Part shown: positions 16,689 through 27,004 of the stretch, in pieces
How the letters are laid out: every line of letters starts with the position of its first letter
Position numbering within the stretch: position 1 is the stretch's first letter
NCBI GenBank assembly: GCA_046565985.1
Contig: JBKHXN010000117.1
Span: 1 to 31,451, forward strand
DNA: 31,451 nucleotides
Reading direction: 5' to 3'
Source: Polycyclovorans sp046565985
GTDB taxonomy: Bacteria > Pseudomonadota > Gammaproteobacteria > Nevskiales > Nevskiaceae
Notes under the pieces: model-generated
Seen by the model: the letters and a program-made list of their open reading frames with translations, nothing else
Databases searched by the model: none
Told to the model about the DNA's origin: nothing
Program-made: the position numbers and the translations under genes

Positions 16689-17897
16689 ATGCGCCTGGTG
16701 GTGGACTTCAACAGCTATTTCGCCTCGGTCGAGCAGCAGCTGGACCCGGCGCTGCGCGGCCGCCCGGTGGCGGTGGTGCCGATGCTGGCGGATACCACCT
16801 GCTGCATCGCCGCCAGCTATCAGGCCAAGGCCTTCGGCGTGAAGACCGGCACCCGCGTGGCCGAGGCGCGCCGGCTGTGCCCGGAGCTGGTCCTGGTCAC
16901 CGGGCAGCACGCGCGCTATGTGGAGTTCCACCAGCGCCTGACCGCAGCGATCGACCGCGTGCTGCAGGTCGTGGCGGTGACCTCCATCGACGAGATGCAC
17001 TGCGATCTGAACACGCGCGACGCCAACCCGGAATCCGCCCGGCGCATCGCCCTGGCGATCAAGGACGCCATCCGCAGCGACGTCGGCGAATGCCTCACCT
17101 GCTCCATCGGCATTGCGCCGAACGCCTTTCTGGCCAAGACCGCGTCCGACATGCAGAAGCCGGACGGTCTGGTGATGCTGTGGCCGGAAGATCTGCCCTA
17201 CGCGCTCTACGGCCTGGAACTGCGGGATCTGTGCGGGATCGGCGCACGCATGGAACAGCGGCTGCGCCGCCACGGCATCCACACCGTGCGCCAGCTCTGC
17301 GAGGCCAGCCGCGAGGCCCTGCACCAGGCCTGGGGCAGCACCGGCGGGGATCTCATGTGGGCGCGGCTGCGTGGCGAGGAGCCCTACGTCCCGCAGGGTA
17401 CGCGCAAGAGCATCAGCCATTCCCACGTACTGGCGCCGGAGATGCGCAACGACCGCGATGCCCACGCCACCCTCCACCGCATGCTGCAGAAGGCCGCCAT
17501 GCGCCTGCGCAAGGAAGGGCTGGTGGCCGGCAGCCTGCATGTCCGCATCCAGTACGTGGACCGCCAGCACTGGGGGCAGGACGGGCGCCTCAACGCCACC
17601 GAGGACAGCCTGATCCTCGCCCAGGGCGTGGACGCGCTGTGGACGCAGCGCCCGCGCACCCGCGTCAAACCCCTGGCGGTGGGCGTGGTACTGCTGGATC
17701 TGGCCCCGGCCTCGCAGGCCACGCTGCCCTTGTTCGACGAGAGCCGGCCCAAGATCCGGCTGCACCAGGCCCTGGACCGGATCAACCTGCGCTACGGCAA
17801 GAACGCGGTGTTCTACGGCTCGGCCTTCTCCGCGCGCGAGCACGCGCCCATGCGCATCGCCTTCACGCGCATCCCGGACCTAGACACCGAGCGCTGA
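16689..17897 (+). CDS. Atypical Y-family (DinB/UmuC-like) translesion DNA polymerase
   Basis: The 402-residue protein follows the Y-family plan. The palm starts with MRLVVDFNSYFASVEQQLDP (metal ligand Asp6, Tyr in the steric-gate region). It continues with AASYQAKAFGVKTGTRVAEA and VTSIDEMHCDL (Asp101, Glu102), then CSIGIAPNAFLAKTASDMQK, and a helix-hairpin-helix thumb (LCGIGARMEQRLRRHGIHTV). The little-finger domain is about 240-390. The catalytic residues are intact. SIDEMHCDL differs from the usual SIDEAYLD, and the whole is closer to a DinB-like side branch than to canonical Pol IV or UmuC. QATLPLF (343-349) fits a beta-clamp-binding motif. The ATG at 16689 is preferred to one at 16647 because the family begins right at the DFNSYF strand. 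No LexA box (CTGT-N8-ACAG) is visible upstream. It is convergent with recX-recA, 6 nt away. Confidence 0.9.
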   Translation: MRLVVDFNSYFASVEQQLDPALRGRPVAVVPMLADTTCCIAASYQAKAFGVKTGTRVAEARRLCPELVLVTGQHARYVEFHQRLTAAIDRVLQVVAVTSIDEMHCDLNTRDANPESARRIALAIKDAIRSDVGECLTCSIGIAPNAFLAKTASDMQKPDGLVMLWPEDLPYALYGLELRDLCGIGARMEQRLRRHGIHTVRQLCEASREALHQAWGSTGGDLMWARLRGEEPYVPQGTRKSISHSHVLAPEMRNDRDAHATLHRMLQKAAMRLRKEGLVAGSLHVRIQYVDRQHWGQDGRLNATEDSLILAQGVDALWTQRPRTRVKPLAVGVVLLDLAPASQATLPLFDESRPKIRLHQALDRINLRYGKNAVFYGSAFSAREHAPMRIAFTRIPDLDTER

Positions 17898-17905
17898 AGG
17901 CGCTC
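17889..17905. terminator. Short hairpin at the polymerase/recX convergent junction
   Basis: GAGCGC (17889-17894) pairs with GCGCTC (17900-17905) around a 5-nt loop holding the polymerase TGA. The recX stop begins in the second arm. The stem is only 6 bp with no T-run, so it is at best a weak bidirectional end. Confidence 0.3.
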
Positions 17906-18363
17906 AGCCGGCCTCATCCTCCGGGTCAAAGCGCAGCGCGGCGCGGATGTCCTCGTGGCTGAAGCCGCGCGCGGCAAGGAACCGGTATTGCCGCGCCCAG
18001 TCCTCCCGATCTGCGGGAGGCGCCTTGAATCGGCGCTGCTGGAGCCTGTGGCAGAGCTCGGTCCAGTCGCAGTCCGCAGCCTCCACCGCGGCACGGGCGA
18101 TGGCGTCCGGCACCCCGGCCGCGCGCAGCTCGGCCTCGATGCGCATGCGCCCGTGGCACTGCGCCACGCGGTGCTGCACCAGCTGCTCGGCATAGCGCTC
18201 GTCGGACTGCAGTCCGCGATCGGCCAGCCGCGCAACGGTATCCTGTACGACGTCGGCCTCATACCCGCGTGCGCGCAGCTTGCTGTTCAGTTCGCGGGCG
18301 CTGTGCTCGCGCCGGGCCAGCGAACGCAGCGCGGAATCCCGCGCCGCCTGCGGCCCCAGGTCC

Positions 18364-18389
<26 letters not shown>
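17904..18389 (-). CDS. recX: RecX regulatory protein
   Basis: RecX binds RecA filaments and blocks their extension, limiting recombination and SOS induction. The 161-residue product is all helical with the three-helix RecX repeats: ALRSLARREHSARELNSKLR, ARLADRGLQSDERYAEQLVQ, RMRIEAELRAAGVPDAIARA and ARQYRFLAARGFSHEDIRAA. The start is GTG at 18389, inside the end of recA (26-nt overlap). A second GTG at 18377 is an in-frame alternative. The overlap implies translation coupled to recA at reduced level, the usual arrangement that keeps RecX below RecA. It is convergent with the Y-family polymerase. Confidence 0.95.
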
Positions 18390-19392
<1,003 letters not shown>

Positions 19393-19432
19393 CTCGGCGT
19401 CCTGGTGCGTGGGTTGAGGTATGAAGTCCCGA

Positions 19433-19914
19433 TTATCCCATACTGACCCGCTCGCGCAGCAGCTCGAAGGCGGCCGCGGCGGACTGTTCCCGTACCGCCT
19501 CACGGTCCCCGCCGAAGCGGTACGGCCGGGCCAGTACCCCGCCCTCGCGGCCGGCGCAGGCCAGCCAGACGGTGCCCACCGGCTTGTCGGCGCTGCCGCC
19601 GTCCGGCCCGGCGATGCCGGTCACGGCCAGGGTCCAGTCCACCGGCGCGCGCTGGAGCAGGCCTTCGGCCATGGCGCGGGCCACCGCCTCGCTGACCGCT
19701 CCGTGGCCGGCGATCAGCTCGGCGGGCACGCCCAGCAGTTCCTGCTTGGCGCGGTTGGAGTAGGTCACCAGGCCGCGCTCGAACCAGGCGGAGGAACCGG
19801 GCAGGTCGGTGCAGATCTTGGCGATCAGCCCTCCGGTGCAGGATTCGGCCACCGCCAGCCACTGGCGCCGGGCGGTCAGTGCCGCCACCAGCGTGGTCAG
19901 GGCGGCGGGGGCGC

Positions 19915-19918
<4 letters not shown>
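19433..19918 (-). CDS. pncC: Nicotinamide-nucleotide amidohydrolase PncC (CinA C-terminal domain)
   Basis: PncC deamidates nicotinamide mononucleotide to nicotinate mononucleotide, salvaging the pyridine ring released when DNA ligase consumes NAD. The 161-residue protein is the single CinA C-terminal domain, without the N-terminal MoaB/MogA-like half of full CinA. Signatures are LAVAESCTGGLIAKICTDLP (active-site Ser/Thr loop), VTYSNRAKQELLGV and AVTGIAGPDGGSADKPVGTV. The ATG at 19918 overlaps the stop of the leucine dehydrogenase gene as ATGA, so it is translationally coupled to it. recA lies 40 nt downstream, giving the widespread cinA-recA-recX order. Confidence 0.96.
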
Positions 19919-20964
<1,046 letters not shown>

Positions 20965-21009
20965 GATTTTCTCTGCGTTCTGGCGTCGCGCCAGCGGCGC
21001 GGGTGGCGT

Positions 21010-21015
21010 ATTTTA
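21010..21015 (-). promoter_or_regulatory. Candidate -10 for the leucine dehydrogenase operon
   Basis: The minus strand has TAAAAT (five of six consensus bases) 46 nt upstream of the ldh ATG, in the 117-nt gap shared with the divergent metallo-hydrolase gene. No convincing -35 is visible at 16-18 nt. Confidence 0.3.
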
Positions 21016-21081
21016 CGGGAAGCCGCGCTCGCACTGGCACGGCACCACGACCAACGACGCAGACGCGCCGAGGAGACTCCG

Positions 21082-22356
21082 ATGATCCGCCCCCTGCTGC
21101 TGGCCGGCCTGCTGCTGAGTGCTCCCGCCCTGCGCGCACAGACTCTGATGGACATCCCGCTGGCGCAGTGGACCCCCCTGCCCGCCGCCAGCGCGCTGCG
21201 GGTGAGCGCAGAGACCCAGGCGGCGCGGGATACGCTGCTGGGCGCGGACGCAACCGATCCGGCCTTCGTCAAGATCTGGTGGGTGGGGGTCTCCAGCTTC
21301 ATCGTCAGCATGGGCGGGCACCTGCTGTATCTGGATGCCTGGGAGATCGTCGGCCTGCACGCGGATTACCTGCCCATCGGCCGTGAGGAGCTGGCCCTGC
21401 TGGGACCGGAGGCGATCCTGATCGGCCACGGCCACTTCGACCATGCCGGCGACGCCGGCTACATCGCCGGCCGCAGCGGCGCCGCCATCGTGGGCTCGCA
21501 GGAGATCTGCGACCTGGCCCGCAAGCAGGCGGCGCGTGACAGCAATGAACTGAAATTCCCCTGCCTGGTCACCGGCACCGCCAGCACCCCGCCGCCCGGC
21601 ACGATCCAGACGGTGAAGCTGTGGGCGGATCTGCCGGAGGTCAGCATTCTCCAGCACATCCATTCCGCTGCCACCGAAGAGCTGGACGACCCGGGCACGC
21701 CCTTCGTCCCGGTGGAGCCGGCCTCGCTGCTCAACTACCTGCTCAACCTCAATACCGATCCGCAGGAGATCCAGTGGTTCCTCGAATCGCTGGACGATCC
21801 GCAGGGCGGCACCTGGGCCTATCATCTGCGGATCGGCGACTTCAGCCTGCTGCAGCACAATTCCGCCGGCCCGATCCGCAGCGAGAACCCCGGCGGGCCG
21901 GAGGTCCAGCAGGCGCTGGACAGCTTCCCCGGCTGCGTAGATGTACAGCTGGGGGCGATTCTGGGCTTCAACCAGCCGGTGAATGGCCTGCGCGACCCGC
22001 GGCTCTACATCGAGCATGCGCACGCGCAGATCTTCCTGCCCACCCACCACGACAACTGGGCGCCGGGTGTTTCGGCGGGGGCGGAGGGCTACCGCGAAGC
22101 CCTGATGGCCGAGATCAGCACGCTGGAACACCCGCCGGAAGTGGATTTTCTGGTGGACCCGCAGGATTACCTGAAGCCACGCATCTATCGCGTGGATGAT
22201 CCGCGCTGGAAGCAGGCAATGCCCGGCTCCTCCTGTGCCGCCCAGGCGAACGCCCCGACGCGCAGTGTGCCGCGCGCCGGCGGCGCGCCCGGGCCGAGCC
22301 TGCTGCTGCCGCTGCTGGGGGCGCTGCTGCTGCGACGGCGCGTGGGGATGCGATAA
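21082..22356 (+). CDS. Secreted metallo-beta-lactamase-fold hydrolase with GlyGly-CTERM-like tail
   Basis: The 424-residue precursor has a signal peptide (MIRPLLLAGLLLSAPALRAQ, cleavage near LRA). The fold starts with VKIWWVGVSSFIVSMGGHLL and YLDAWEI. The metal-site motif is IGHGHFDHAGD (His116, His118, Asp120, His121). Further possible ligands are His259 in LLQHNSAG and His322/His323 in PTHHDNW. The C-terminus is a spacer with a Cys (PGSSCAAQANAPTRS), then AGGAPGPSLLLPLLGALLLR and RRVGMR: a Gly-Gly pair at 400-401, a short hydrophobic helix and a basic end. This is the layout of GlyGly-CTERM sorting signals, which rhombosortases process in gammaproteobacteria. It is therefore probably a surface or released enzyme; the substrate is unknown. 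AGGAGA lies 6 nt before the ATG. A thiolase gene follows 27 nt later. The frame is open far upstream, but that part is antisense to ldh. Confidence 0.88.
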   Translation: MIRPLLLAGLLLSAPALRAQTLMDIPLAQWTPLPAASALRVSAETQAARDTLLGADATDPAFVKIWWVGVSSFIVSMGGHLLYLDAWEIVGLHADYLPIGREELALLGPEAILIGHGHFDHAGDAGYIAGRSGAAIVGSQEICDLARKQAARDSNELKFPCLVTGTASTPPPGTIQTVKLWADLPEVSILQHIHSAATEELDDPGTPFVPVEPASLLNYLLNLNTDPQEIQWFLESLDDPQGGTWAYHLRIGDFSLLQHNSAGPIRSENPGGPEVQQALDSFPGCVDVQLGAILGFNQPVNGLRDPRLYIEHAHAQIFLPTHHDNWAPGVSAGAEGYREALMAEISTLEHPPEVDFLVDPQDYLKPRIYRVDDPRWKQAMPGSSCAAQANAPTRSVPRAGGAPGPSLLLPLLGALLLRRRVGMR

Positions 22357-22383
22357 TCCGCACCTTCATTTCCGGAGCCTGAT

Positions 22384-23568
22384 ATGAGTCTTGCCGATCC
22401 CATCGTCATCACCGCTGTTGCCCGCACGCCCATGGGCGCGCTGCTGGGCGCGTTTTCCGGCCTCAGCGCGAGCCAGCTCGGCGCCGCCGTCATCCAGGCC
22501 GCGGTGAAGCGCTCGGGGATCGCCCCGGCCGATGTGCAGGAGGTGATCATGGGCAACGTGCTCGGCGCCGGCCAGGGCCAGGCCCCCGCCCGCCAGGCGG
22601 CGCGCGGCGCCGGCCTGCCCGACGCGGTCAACGCCACCACCATCAACAAGATGTGCGGATCCGGCCTCAAGGCGGTGATGCTGGCCCATGATCTGCTCAA
22701 GGCCGGCAGCAACGAGGTGATGGTCGCCGGCGGCATGGAGAGCATGACCAATGCCCCGCACCTGATCCGCCTGCGCGGCGGCCTCAAATATGGTCACGGC
22801 GAAGTGCTCGACCACATGGCGCTGGACGGCCTGGAGGACGCGTACCAGAAGCGCACGCCCATGGGTGTGTTCGCGGAGAATACAGCCGATCGCTACGGTT
22901 TCACCCGCGAACAGCAGGATGCGTTTGCGCTGGAATCCCTGAGCCGGGCGCGCCGCGCCAACGAGGACGGCAGCTTCGATTTCGAGATCGTGCCGGTGGA
23001 GATCAGCGGCCGCAAGGGCGTGGAGCTGATCAGCCGTGACGAGGGGCCGTTCAAGGCCATGCCGGAGAAGATCCCCACGCTCAAGCCCGCGTTCAGGAAG
23101 GACGGCACCGTGACCGCGGCCAACGCCAGTTCCATCAACGACGGCGCGGCGGCGGTGGTGATGATGGCGGAATCCCGGGCGCGCAAGCGCGGACTCACGC
23201 CGCTGGCGCGGATCGTGGCGCATGCCTCGGCGGCGCGGCTGCCGGCGGAATTCACCATCGCCCCGGTACAGGCGATCAGCGCGGTGCTGGCCAAGGCCGG
23301 CTGGAAAGCCACCGACGTGGATCTGTGGGAGATCAACGAGGCCTTTGCCGTGGTCACCATGGCGGCGATGAAGGAACACCAGCTGCCACACGCGCGCGTC
23401 AACATCCACGGCGGCGCCTGCGCGCTGGGCCACCCGATCGGCGCCAGCGGCGCCCGCATCCTGGCCACGCTGGTCGGCGCGCTGAAGAAGACCGGCAGCC
23501 GCCGGGGCGTAGCCACCCTGTGCATCGGCGGCGGCGAAGCTGTCGCGCTCGCGGTGGAAATGTACTGA
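22384..23568 (+). CDS. Acetyl-CoA C-acetyltransferase (thiolase)
   Basis: Biosynthetic-type thiolases condense two acetyl-CoA to acetoacetyl-CoA or run the reverse. The 394-residue protein has the acyl-enzyme Cys91 in NKMCGSGLKAVM, followed by VAGGMESMTNAPHL. The CoA-binding and acidic region is in the middle. NEAFAVVTMAA, His350 in GGACALGHPIGASGAR and the general acid/base Cys380 in CIGGGEAVALAVEMY complete the site. The length and motifs fit PhaA/AtoB rather than the trifunctional-complex FadA, but no PHB or beta-oxidation gene is adjacent to settle the pathway. It may share a transcript with the metallo-hydrolase (27-nt gap). A 12-bp hairpin follows the stop. Confidence 0.95.
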   Translation: MSLADPIVITAVARTPMGALLGAFSGLSASQLGAAVIQAAVKRSGIAPADVQEVIMGNVLGAGQGQAPARQAARGAGLPDAVNATTINKMCGSGLKAVMLAHDLLKAGSNEVMVAGGMESMTNAPHLIRLRGGLKYGHGEVLDHMALDGLEDAYQKRTPMGVFAENTADRYGFTREQQDAFALESLSRARRANEDGSFDFEIVPVEISGRKGVELISRDEGPFKAMPEKIPTLKPAFRKDGTVTAANASSINDGAAAVVMMAESRARKRGLTPLARIVAHASAARLPAEFTIAPVQAISAVLAKAGWKATDVDLWEINEAFAVVTMAAMKEHQLPHARVNIHGGACALGHPIGASGARILATLVGALKKTGSRRGVATLCIGGGEAVALAVEMY

Positions 23569-23576
23569 GGTGTCAG

Positions 23577-23608
23577 GCGCCGGCGGGCACCGCATCGCCC
23601 GCCGGCGC
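23577..23608. terminator. Perfect 12-bp hairpin between convergent thiolase and S46 peptidase genes
   Basis: GCGCCGGCGGGC (23577-23588) and GCCCGCCGGCGC (23597-23608) pair without mismatch around an 8-nt loop. It fills the 45-nt gap between the two stop codons. No T-run follows on either strand, but the stem is very stable and probably acts as a bidirectional end. Confidence 0.6.
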
Positions 23609-23613
23609 TGGGC

Positions 23614-25686
23614 TTACAGTGGGTTGATCTCCGCCAGCAGTTCCGGCGCGCGATAGACCTTGGCCAGGGCCTCCACCATCGCGGCGCTGTGCACGGCCAC
23701 GCAGCGGTTGCGGGTTTCGTCGTAGCCGTAGGCCCCGCCCAGGGAGTGGATGTTGCCGTCAAAGGCCAGGCCCACCAGTTCCAGCCTGCGGTTGAGTACC
23801 GGGCTGCCGGAGTTGCCACCGATGATGTCGTTGGTGGTGACGAAGTTGAAGGGCGTCTTGAGCTTGAGCCGCTCGCGCGCCTGGCTCCAGGACGGGGCCA
23901 GGGCAAAGGGATCGAACCCGGTGGCGCGGGCGTAGAGGCCGGCGAGCGTGGTGAACGGCGCGACCGGCTGGCCGCGCTCTTCCCAGCCCTTGACCTCGCC
24001 GTAGGACAGCCGCAGGGTGAAGGTCGCATCCGGATAGACGCTGGTGCCCTGCAGGGCAAAGCGTACCTCGGCGATGCGTTCGGCGTTCTTCTTCTCCACC
24101 GCCTCCACCTCATCCTCGTAGCGCTTGCGGATGGCGCGCGCCGCCGGATCGGTGGCCAGCGCCAGGCGGATGAAGGGGTCGCGTGACTTGGCCACCGCCG
24201 CCGCGCCGCCTTCCCACAGCGCCTTGCGCGCCGCCACATCGCCCATCCGGGTGCCCGCCACCAGCCGTGCGGCCAGGGCTTCAGGCGATTCCTTGCCCAG
24301 TACCAGGCGCACGAAGGGATCGTCCACGCCCAGCAGCTCGCGCAGCTTGGTCAGCGACCACGCCAGGGTCGCGGTTTCATAGGCGGCGTCCAGCGGCGCG
24401 CTGGAGAGCAGCAACTGCTGGAGCCGTGGCAGTTCGGCGTCGGTATAGCCGCGCAGGCGCTGGGCGTTGGGTTTCTTGCGCTCCTCCGCGGCACGCACCA
24501 GCTGGCGTGCGTAGCGGTAGTACTGGGAGAAGAACCCGCGCTGGTTCTCGATCAGCTGGTAGGGTGCCTCGATCTCGACATACCGCACCTGGGCCGCGGC
24601 GATCTCCTCCCAGGCACTGCGATGGCGCGCGAGCAGCTCCGGCTTCTGCACCAGCAGCGCACGCAGGCTTTCCTCTTCCTGGCGCTTGCGCTGCATGAAG
24701 GCCGGATCGGCCAGCGCACGCAGCCGGCCGTTGAGTACCTTGTAGCTGTTCTCGGTGCTCAGCAGATCGGTGGCCGAGACGCGCGCCTGCTCGGCGCCCT
24801 GGCGCGCGTACTGCAACAGCAGGCCGCGGCGTTCGGCGAGATACAGCAGGGTATTGAGTACGTCCACGTCGCGCTCGCGCTGCAGCTGGGCGAAGGTGAG
24901 CAGGCGCTTGGTGGAGCCGGGGTGCCCGGTCACCAGGGTCATCTCGCCCTCCTGCGCGCCGGCCGGGTTGACGCGGAAATGCTGTTCCACCCGCGCCGGC
25001 TTGCCGTTCTCATAGGCGCGCAGCAGGCCCATGTCGAGGTTGTAGCGCGGGAAGTTGAAGTTGTCGGGATCGCCGCCGAAGAAGCCGCTGGCGTACTCCG
25101 GGAAGAAGGTCAGGCGCACATCCTGGTAACGCTGGTAGCGGTACAGGTGGTAGAGGCCGCCGTTGTACAGCTCCACCACGTCACAGCGCAGGCCGGACGG
25201 GTCGGCGGCGCTGCACTCGGATTCGATCCGCGCTTTCTCGGCGTTGCGGGCCTCGATGTAGGCCTTGCCGCCCAGCTCGCGGGTGGCGCTGCGGATGCGC
25301 TCGGTGACGTCGCTGATCGTGTCCAGGCGGTTGAGCTCCACGGCCGGGCATTGCCGCTCTTCGCTGCGGCTGCGCGCCACGAAGCCATCGCGCACCAGGT
25401 CCTGCTCGGCGCTGGAAAGCTCCTGCACGCAGTCGATGATGCAGTGCGCGTTGGTCAGCACCAGCCCGTCCGGCGAGATGAACGAACCGGAGCAGCCGCC
25501 GGCCAGCCGCACCGAGGCTTTCATCGCCTTGTCCACTGCGGCGGCGTCCGGCTGGAAGCCGTAGTCACGCTCCAGGGCGGCGCGCGGCAGGTTGTCCAGG
25601 GTCCACATGCCCTCGGCGGCACGGGCGGCGGGGGCGACGCCGAACAGCGTCAGGATCAGGGTCGGGACCAGGCTGCGACGGATCAT
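23614..25686 (-). CDS. S46-family serine dipeptidyl-peptidase (DPP7/DPP11 type)
   Basis: S46 enzymes remove dipeptides from the N-terminus of peptides in the periplasm or at the outer membrane. The 690-residue precursor has a signal peptide ending near AARA (residue 23), then EGMWTLDNLP, the usual mature start. The chymotrypsin-like catalytic residues are His81 (VLTNAHC), Asp218 (FNFPRYNLD) and Ser near 626 (IIGGNSGSPVLN). The helical regulatory domain lies between. Gly near 643 (AFDGNIHSL) is at the position where, as I recall, DPP7 has Gly and DPP11 has Arg. That would favour hydrophobic over acidic P1 residues. It has its own leader and a TATAGT box upstream. The family is well known in Bacteroidetes and Xanthomonadales, and its presence fits a peptide-scavenging lifestyle. 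Confidence 0.95.
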   Translation of the reverse strand: MIRRSLVPTLILTLFGVAPAARAAEGMWTLDNLPRAALERDYGFQPDAAAVDKAMKASVRLAGGCSGSFISPDGLVLTNAHCIIDCVQELSSAEQDLVRDGFVARSRSEERQCPAVELNRLDTISDVTERIRSATRELGGKAYIEARNAEKARIESECSAADPSGLRCDVVELYNGGLYHLYRYQRYQDVRLTFFPEYASGFFGGDPDNFNFPRYNLDMGLLRAYENGKPARVEQHFRVNPAGAQEGEMTLVTGHPGSTKRLLTFAQLQRERDVDVLNTLLYLAERRGLLLQYARQGAEQARVSATDLLSTENSYKVLNGRLRALADPAFMQRKRQEEESLRALLVQKPELLARHRSAWEEIAAAQVRYVEIEAPYQLIENQRGFFSQYYRYARQLVRAAEERKKPNAQRLRGYTDAELPRLQQLLLSSAPLDAAYETATLAWSLTKLRELLGVDDPFVRLVLGKESPEALAARLVAGTRMGDVAARKALWEGGAAAVAKSRDPFIRLALATDPAARAIRKRYEDEVEAVEKKNAERIAEVRFALQGTSVYPDATFTLRLSYGEVKGWEERGQPVAPFTTLAGLYARATGFDPFALAPSWSQARERLKLKTPFNFVTTNDIIGGNSGSPVLNRRLELVGLAFDGNIHSLGGAYGYDETRNRCVAVHSAAMVEALAKVYRAPELLAEINPL

Positions 25687-25714
25687 GGATTCACTCGGTC
25701 GGGATCAGGCGCGA

Positions 25715-25720
25715 ACTATA
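25715..25720 (-). promoter_or_regulatory. Candidate -10 for the S46 peptidase gene
   Basis: TATAGT on the minus strand (five of six consensus bases) would start transcription about 20 nt before the peptidase ATG. The -35 region is not recognisable and lies close to the end of the upstream transferase gene. Confidence 0.3.
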
Positions 25721-25746
25721 CCGCGCGATTCCGGGGCGCGATGGAT

Positions 25747-26880
25747 CTAGGTTCGCGGCAGGTCGTCGGGCAGGCTGGGCGACGGCGCCCTGAACACCAG
25801 CACGCGGGGCGCGCGGAAGCGCACCAGGGCGCGGTAGAGCGCGCGGTAGCTCAGGGCAAACAGCGCGCAGAAGAACATCAGCATGCCGGTGTCGTCCCAC
25901 CAGATCAGCGCCGGGGCGCAGCACAGCGCGGCGAGCATCCACAGGTACAGCGAGGTGATGGAGTTGCGCAGCACCACGCTCAGGTGATCGCGCCGCGGAC
26001 CGAAGCGGCGTACCAGGCGGCGGTGGATGAGCTGGTGCAGATGCAGCGAATCCGGCTTGCCCATGTGATGCAGCCCATAGGTGGCGCGGCGGGCCATGGA
26101 GAACAGCGTCTCCCAGACCGGGTAGGCCATCAGCAGCATCGGGAACCAGGCCGAGACCGTGGGGTTGCGCACCACCAGCAGGATCGACAGCTCCGCGATC
26201 AGGAAGCCCAGGGTGTAGGCGCCCGCATCGCCGAGAAAAATGCGGCCGAAGGGGAAGTTCCACAGCAGGAAACCCAGCACCGTGGCCGCGGCCAGGAAGG
26301 CCGACTGCATGATGAATACATCACCCAGCTGGCGGGCCACCACGCCGAGCGAGACCAGCACCATCAGGCAGACCATGGCCGCCAGGCCATTGCAGCCGTC
26401 GATGATGTTGGTGGCGTGGGCGACGCCGGCCGAGGCGACCAGCGTCAGCGCCAGCGCGGCCAGCGGCGTGGCCGCGAGCCAGGCGTCCACGAAGGGCACC
26501 TCGATGCGATTGAGACTGCCCTGCAGCAGCCACCAGCCGAGCGCGCCCGAGATCATGGTCACCGCCAGTCGCAGCATCACCCCGGCACGGCGGGTGACGT
26601 CCTCCAGCAGGCCGATGGCAAAGGCCGGCAGCAGGCAGATGATCAGAAAGGCCGTCTCGCGCTCCAGGGTCTCGGTCAGCCAGGCCATGGCCAGCAGGCC
26701 GGTGAGGTAACCGATGAAGATGGGCACGCCGCCCAGGCGCGGCACCCAGTGGCGGTGCATCTTCTGCGCGCCCTGCTGCTCGTCGGTGCCGATCTGGTGC
26801 GCGCGCGCCGCCTGGATGGTGGCCGAGCACAGCCACAGGCTGGTAAAAAAAGCCAGGATCGCGGTGACGCTCAGGTCCAT
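25747..26880 (-). CDS. WecA/MraY-family undecaprenyl-phosphate sugar-phosphate transferase
   Basis: These inner-membrane enzymes move a sugar phosphate (for example GlcNAc-1-P) from UDP-sugar to undecaprenyl phosphate, starting O-antigen, common antigen or exopolysaccharide chains. The 377-residue protein has about ten hydrophobic helices. The family motifs are KMHRHWVPRLGGVPIFIGYL, LLEDVTRR (Asp94), HATNIIDGCNGLAAMV (Asp161), RIFLGDAGAYTLGF (Asp218) and HLHQLIHRR (281-289). The N-terminal MDLSVTAILAFFTSLWLC anchors it. The HxH motif and the absence of MraY-specific sequence favour a WecA-type GlcNAc/hexosamine transferase. No glycosyltransferase, flippase or polymerase gene is nearby, so it is an orphan initiator here. 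The C-terminal basic tail (RFRAPRVLVFRAP) is not conserved that I know. Confidence 0.93.
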   Translation of the reverse strand: MDLSVTAILAFFTSLWLCSATIQAARAHQIGTDEQQGAQKMHRHWVPRLGGVPIFIGYLTGLLAMAWLTETLERETAFLIICLLPAFAIGLLEDVTRRAGVMLRLAVTMISGALGWWLLQGSLNRIEVPFVDAWLAATPLAALALTLVASAGVAHATNIIDGCNGLAAMVCLMVLVSLGVVARQLGDVFIMQSAFLAAATVLGFLLWNFPFGRIFLGDAGAYTLGFLIAELSILLVVRNPTVSAWFPMLLMAYPVWETLFSMARRATYGLHHMGKPDSLHLHQLIHRRLVRRFGPRRDHLSVVLRNSITSLYLWMLAALCCAPALIWWDDTGMLMFFCALFALSYRALYRALVRFRAPRVLVFRAPSPSLPDDLPRT

Positions 26881-26912
26881 GAGGATCGATCTCGACAGGG
26901 TATTGGGCCCCT

Positions 26913-26933
26913 GCCCGCATCCACGATGCGGGC
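26913..26933. terminator. Hairpin in the secF-transferase gap
   Basis: GCCCGCATC (26913-26921) and GATGCGGGC (26925-26933) form a perfect 9-bp stem with a 3-nt loop. The gap (26881-27004) separates secF from the WecA-type gene on the same strand. There is no T-run after it in the secF direction. It may end the trmJ-yajC-secDF transcript or be part of the next gene's leader. I see nothing else in the gap. Confidence 0.4.
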
Positions 26934-27004
26934 GGCGAGGCCGTCAAAACCAGAGGGAACCGAGCCTAAACCCCTTGTATGACAGTGTCCAGACAAGAAA
27001 ACCC

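Noticed and set aside
19393..19432. A LexA box upstream of recA
   Set aside because: I looked for CTGT-N8-ACAG and near variants in the 40-nt gap and the end of pncC and saw none.
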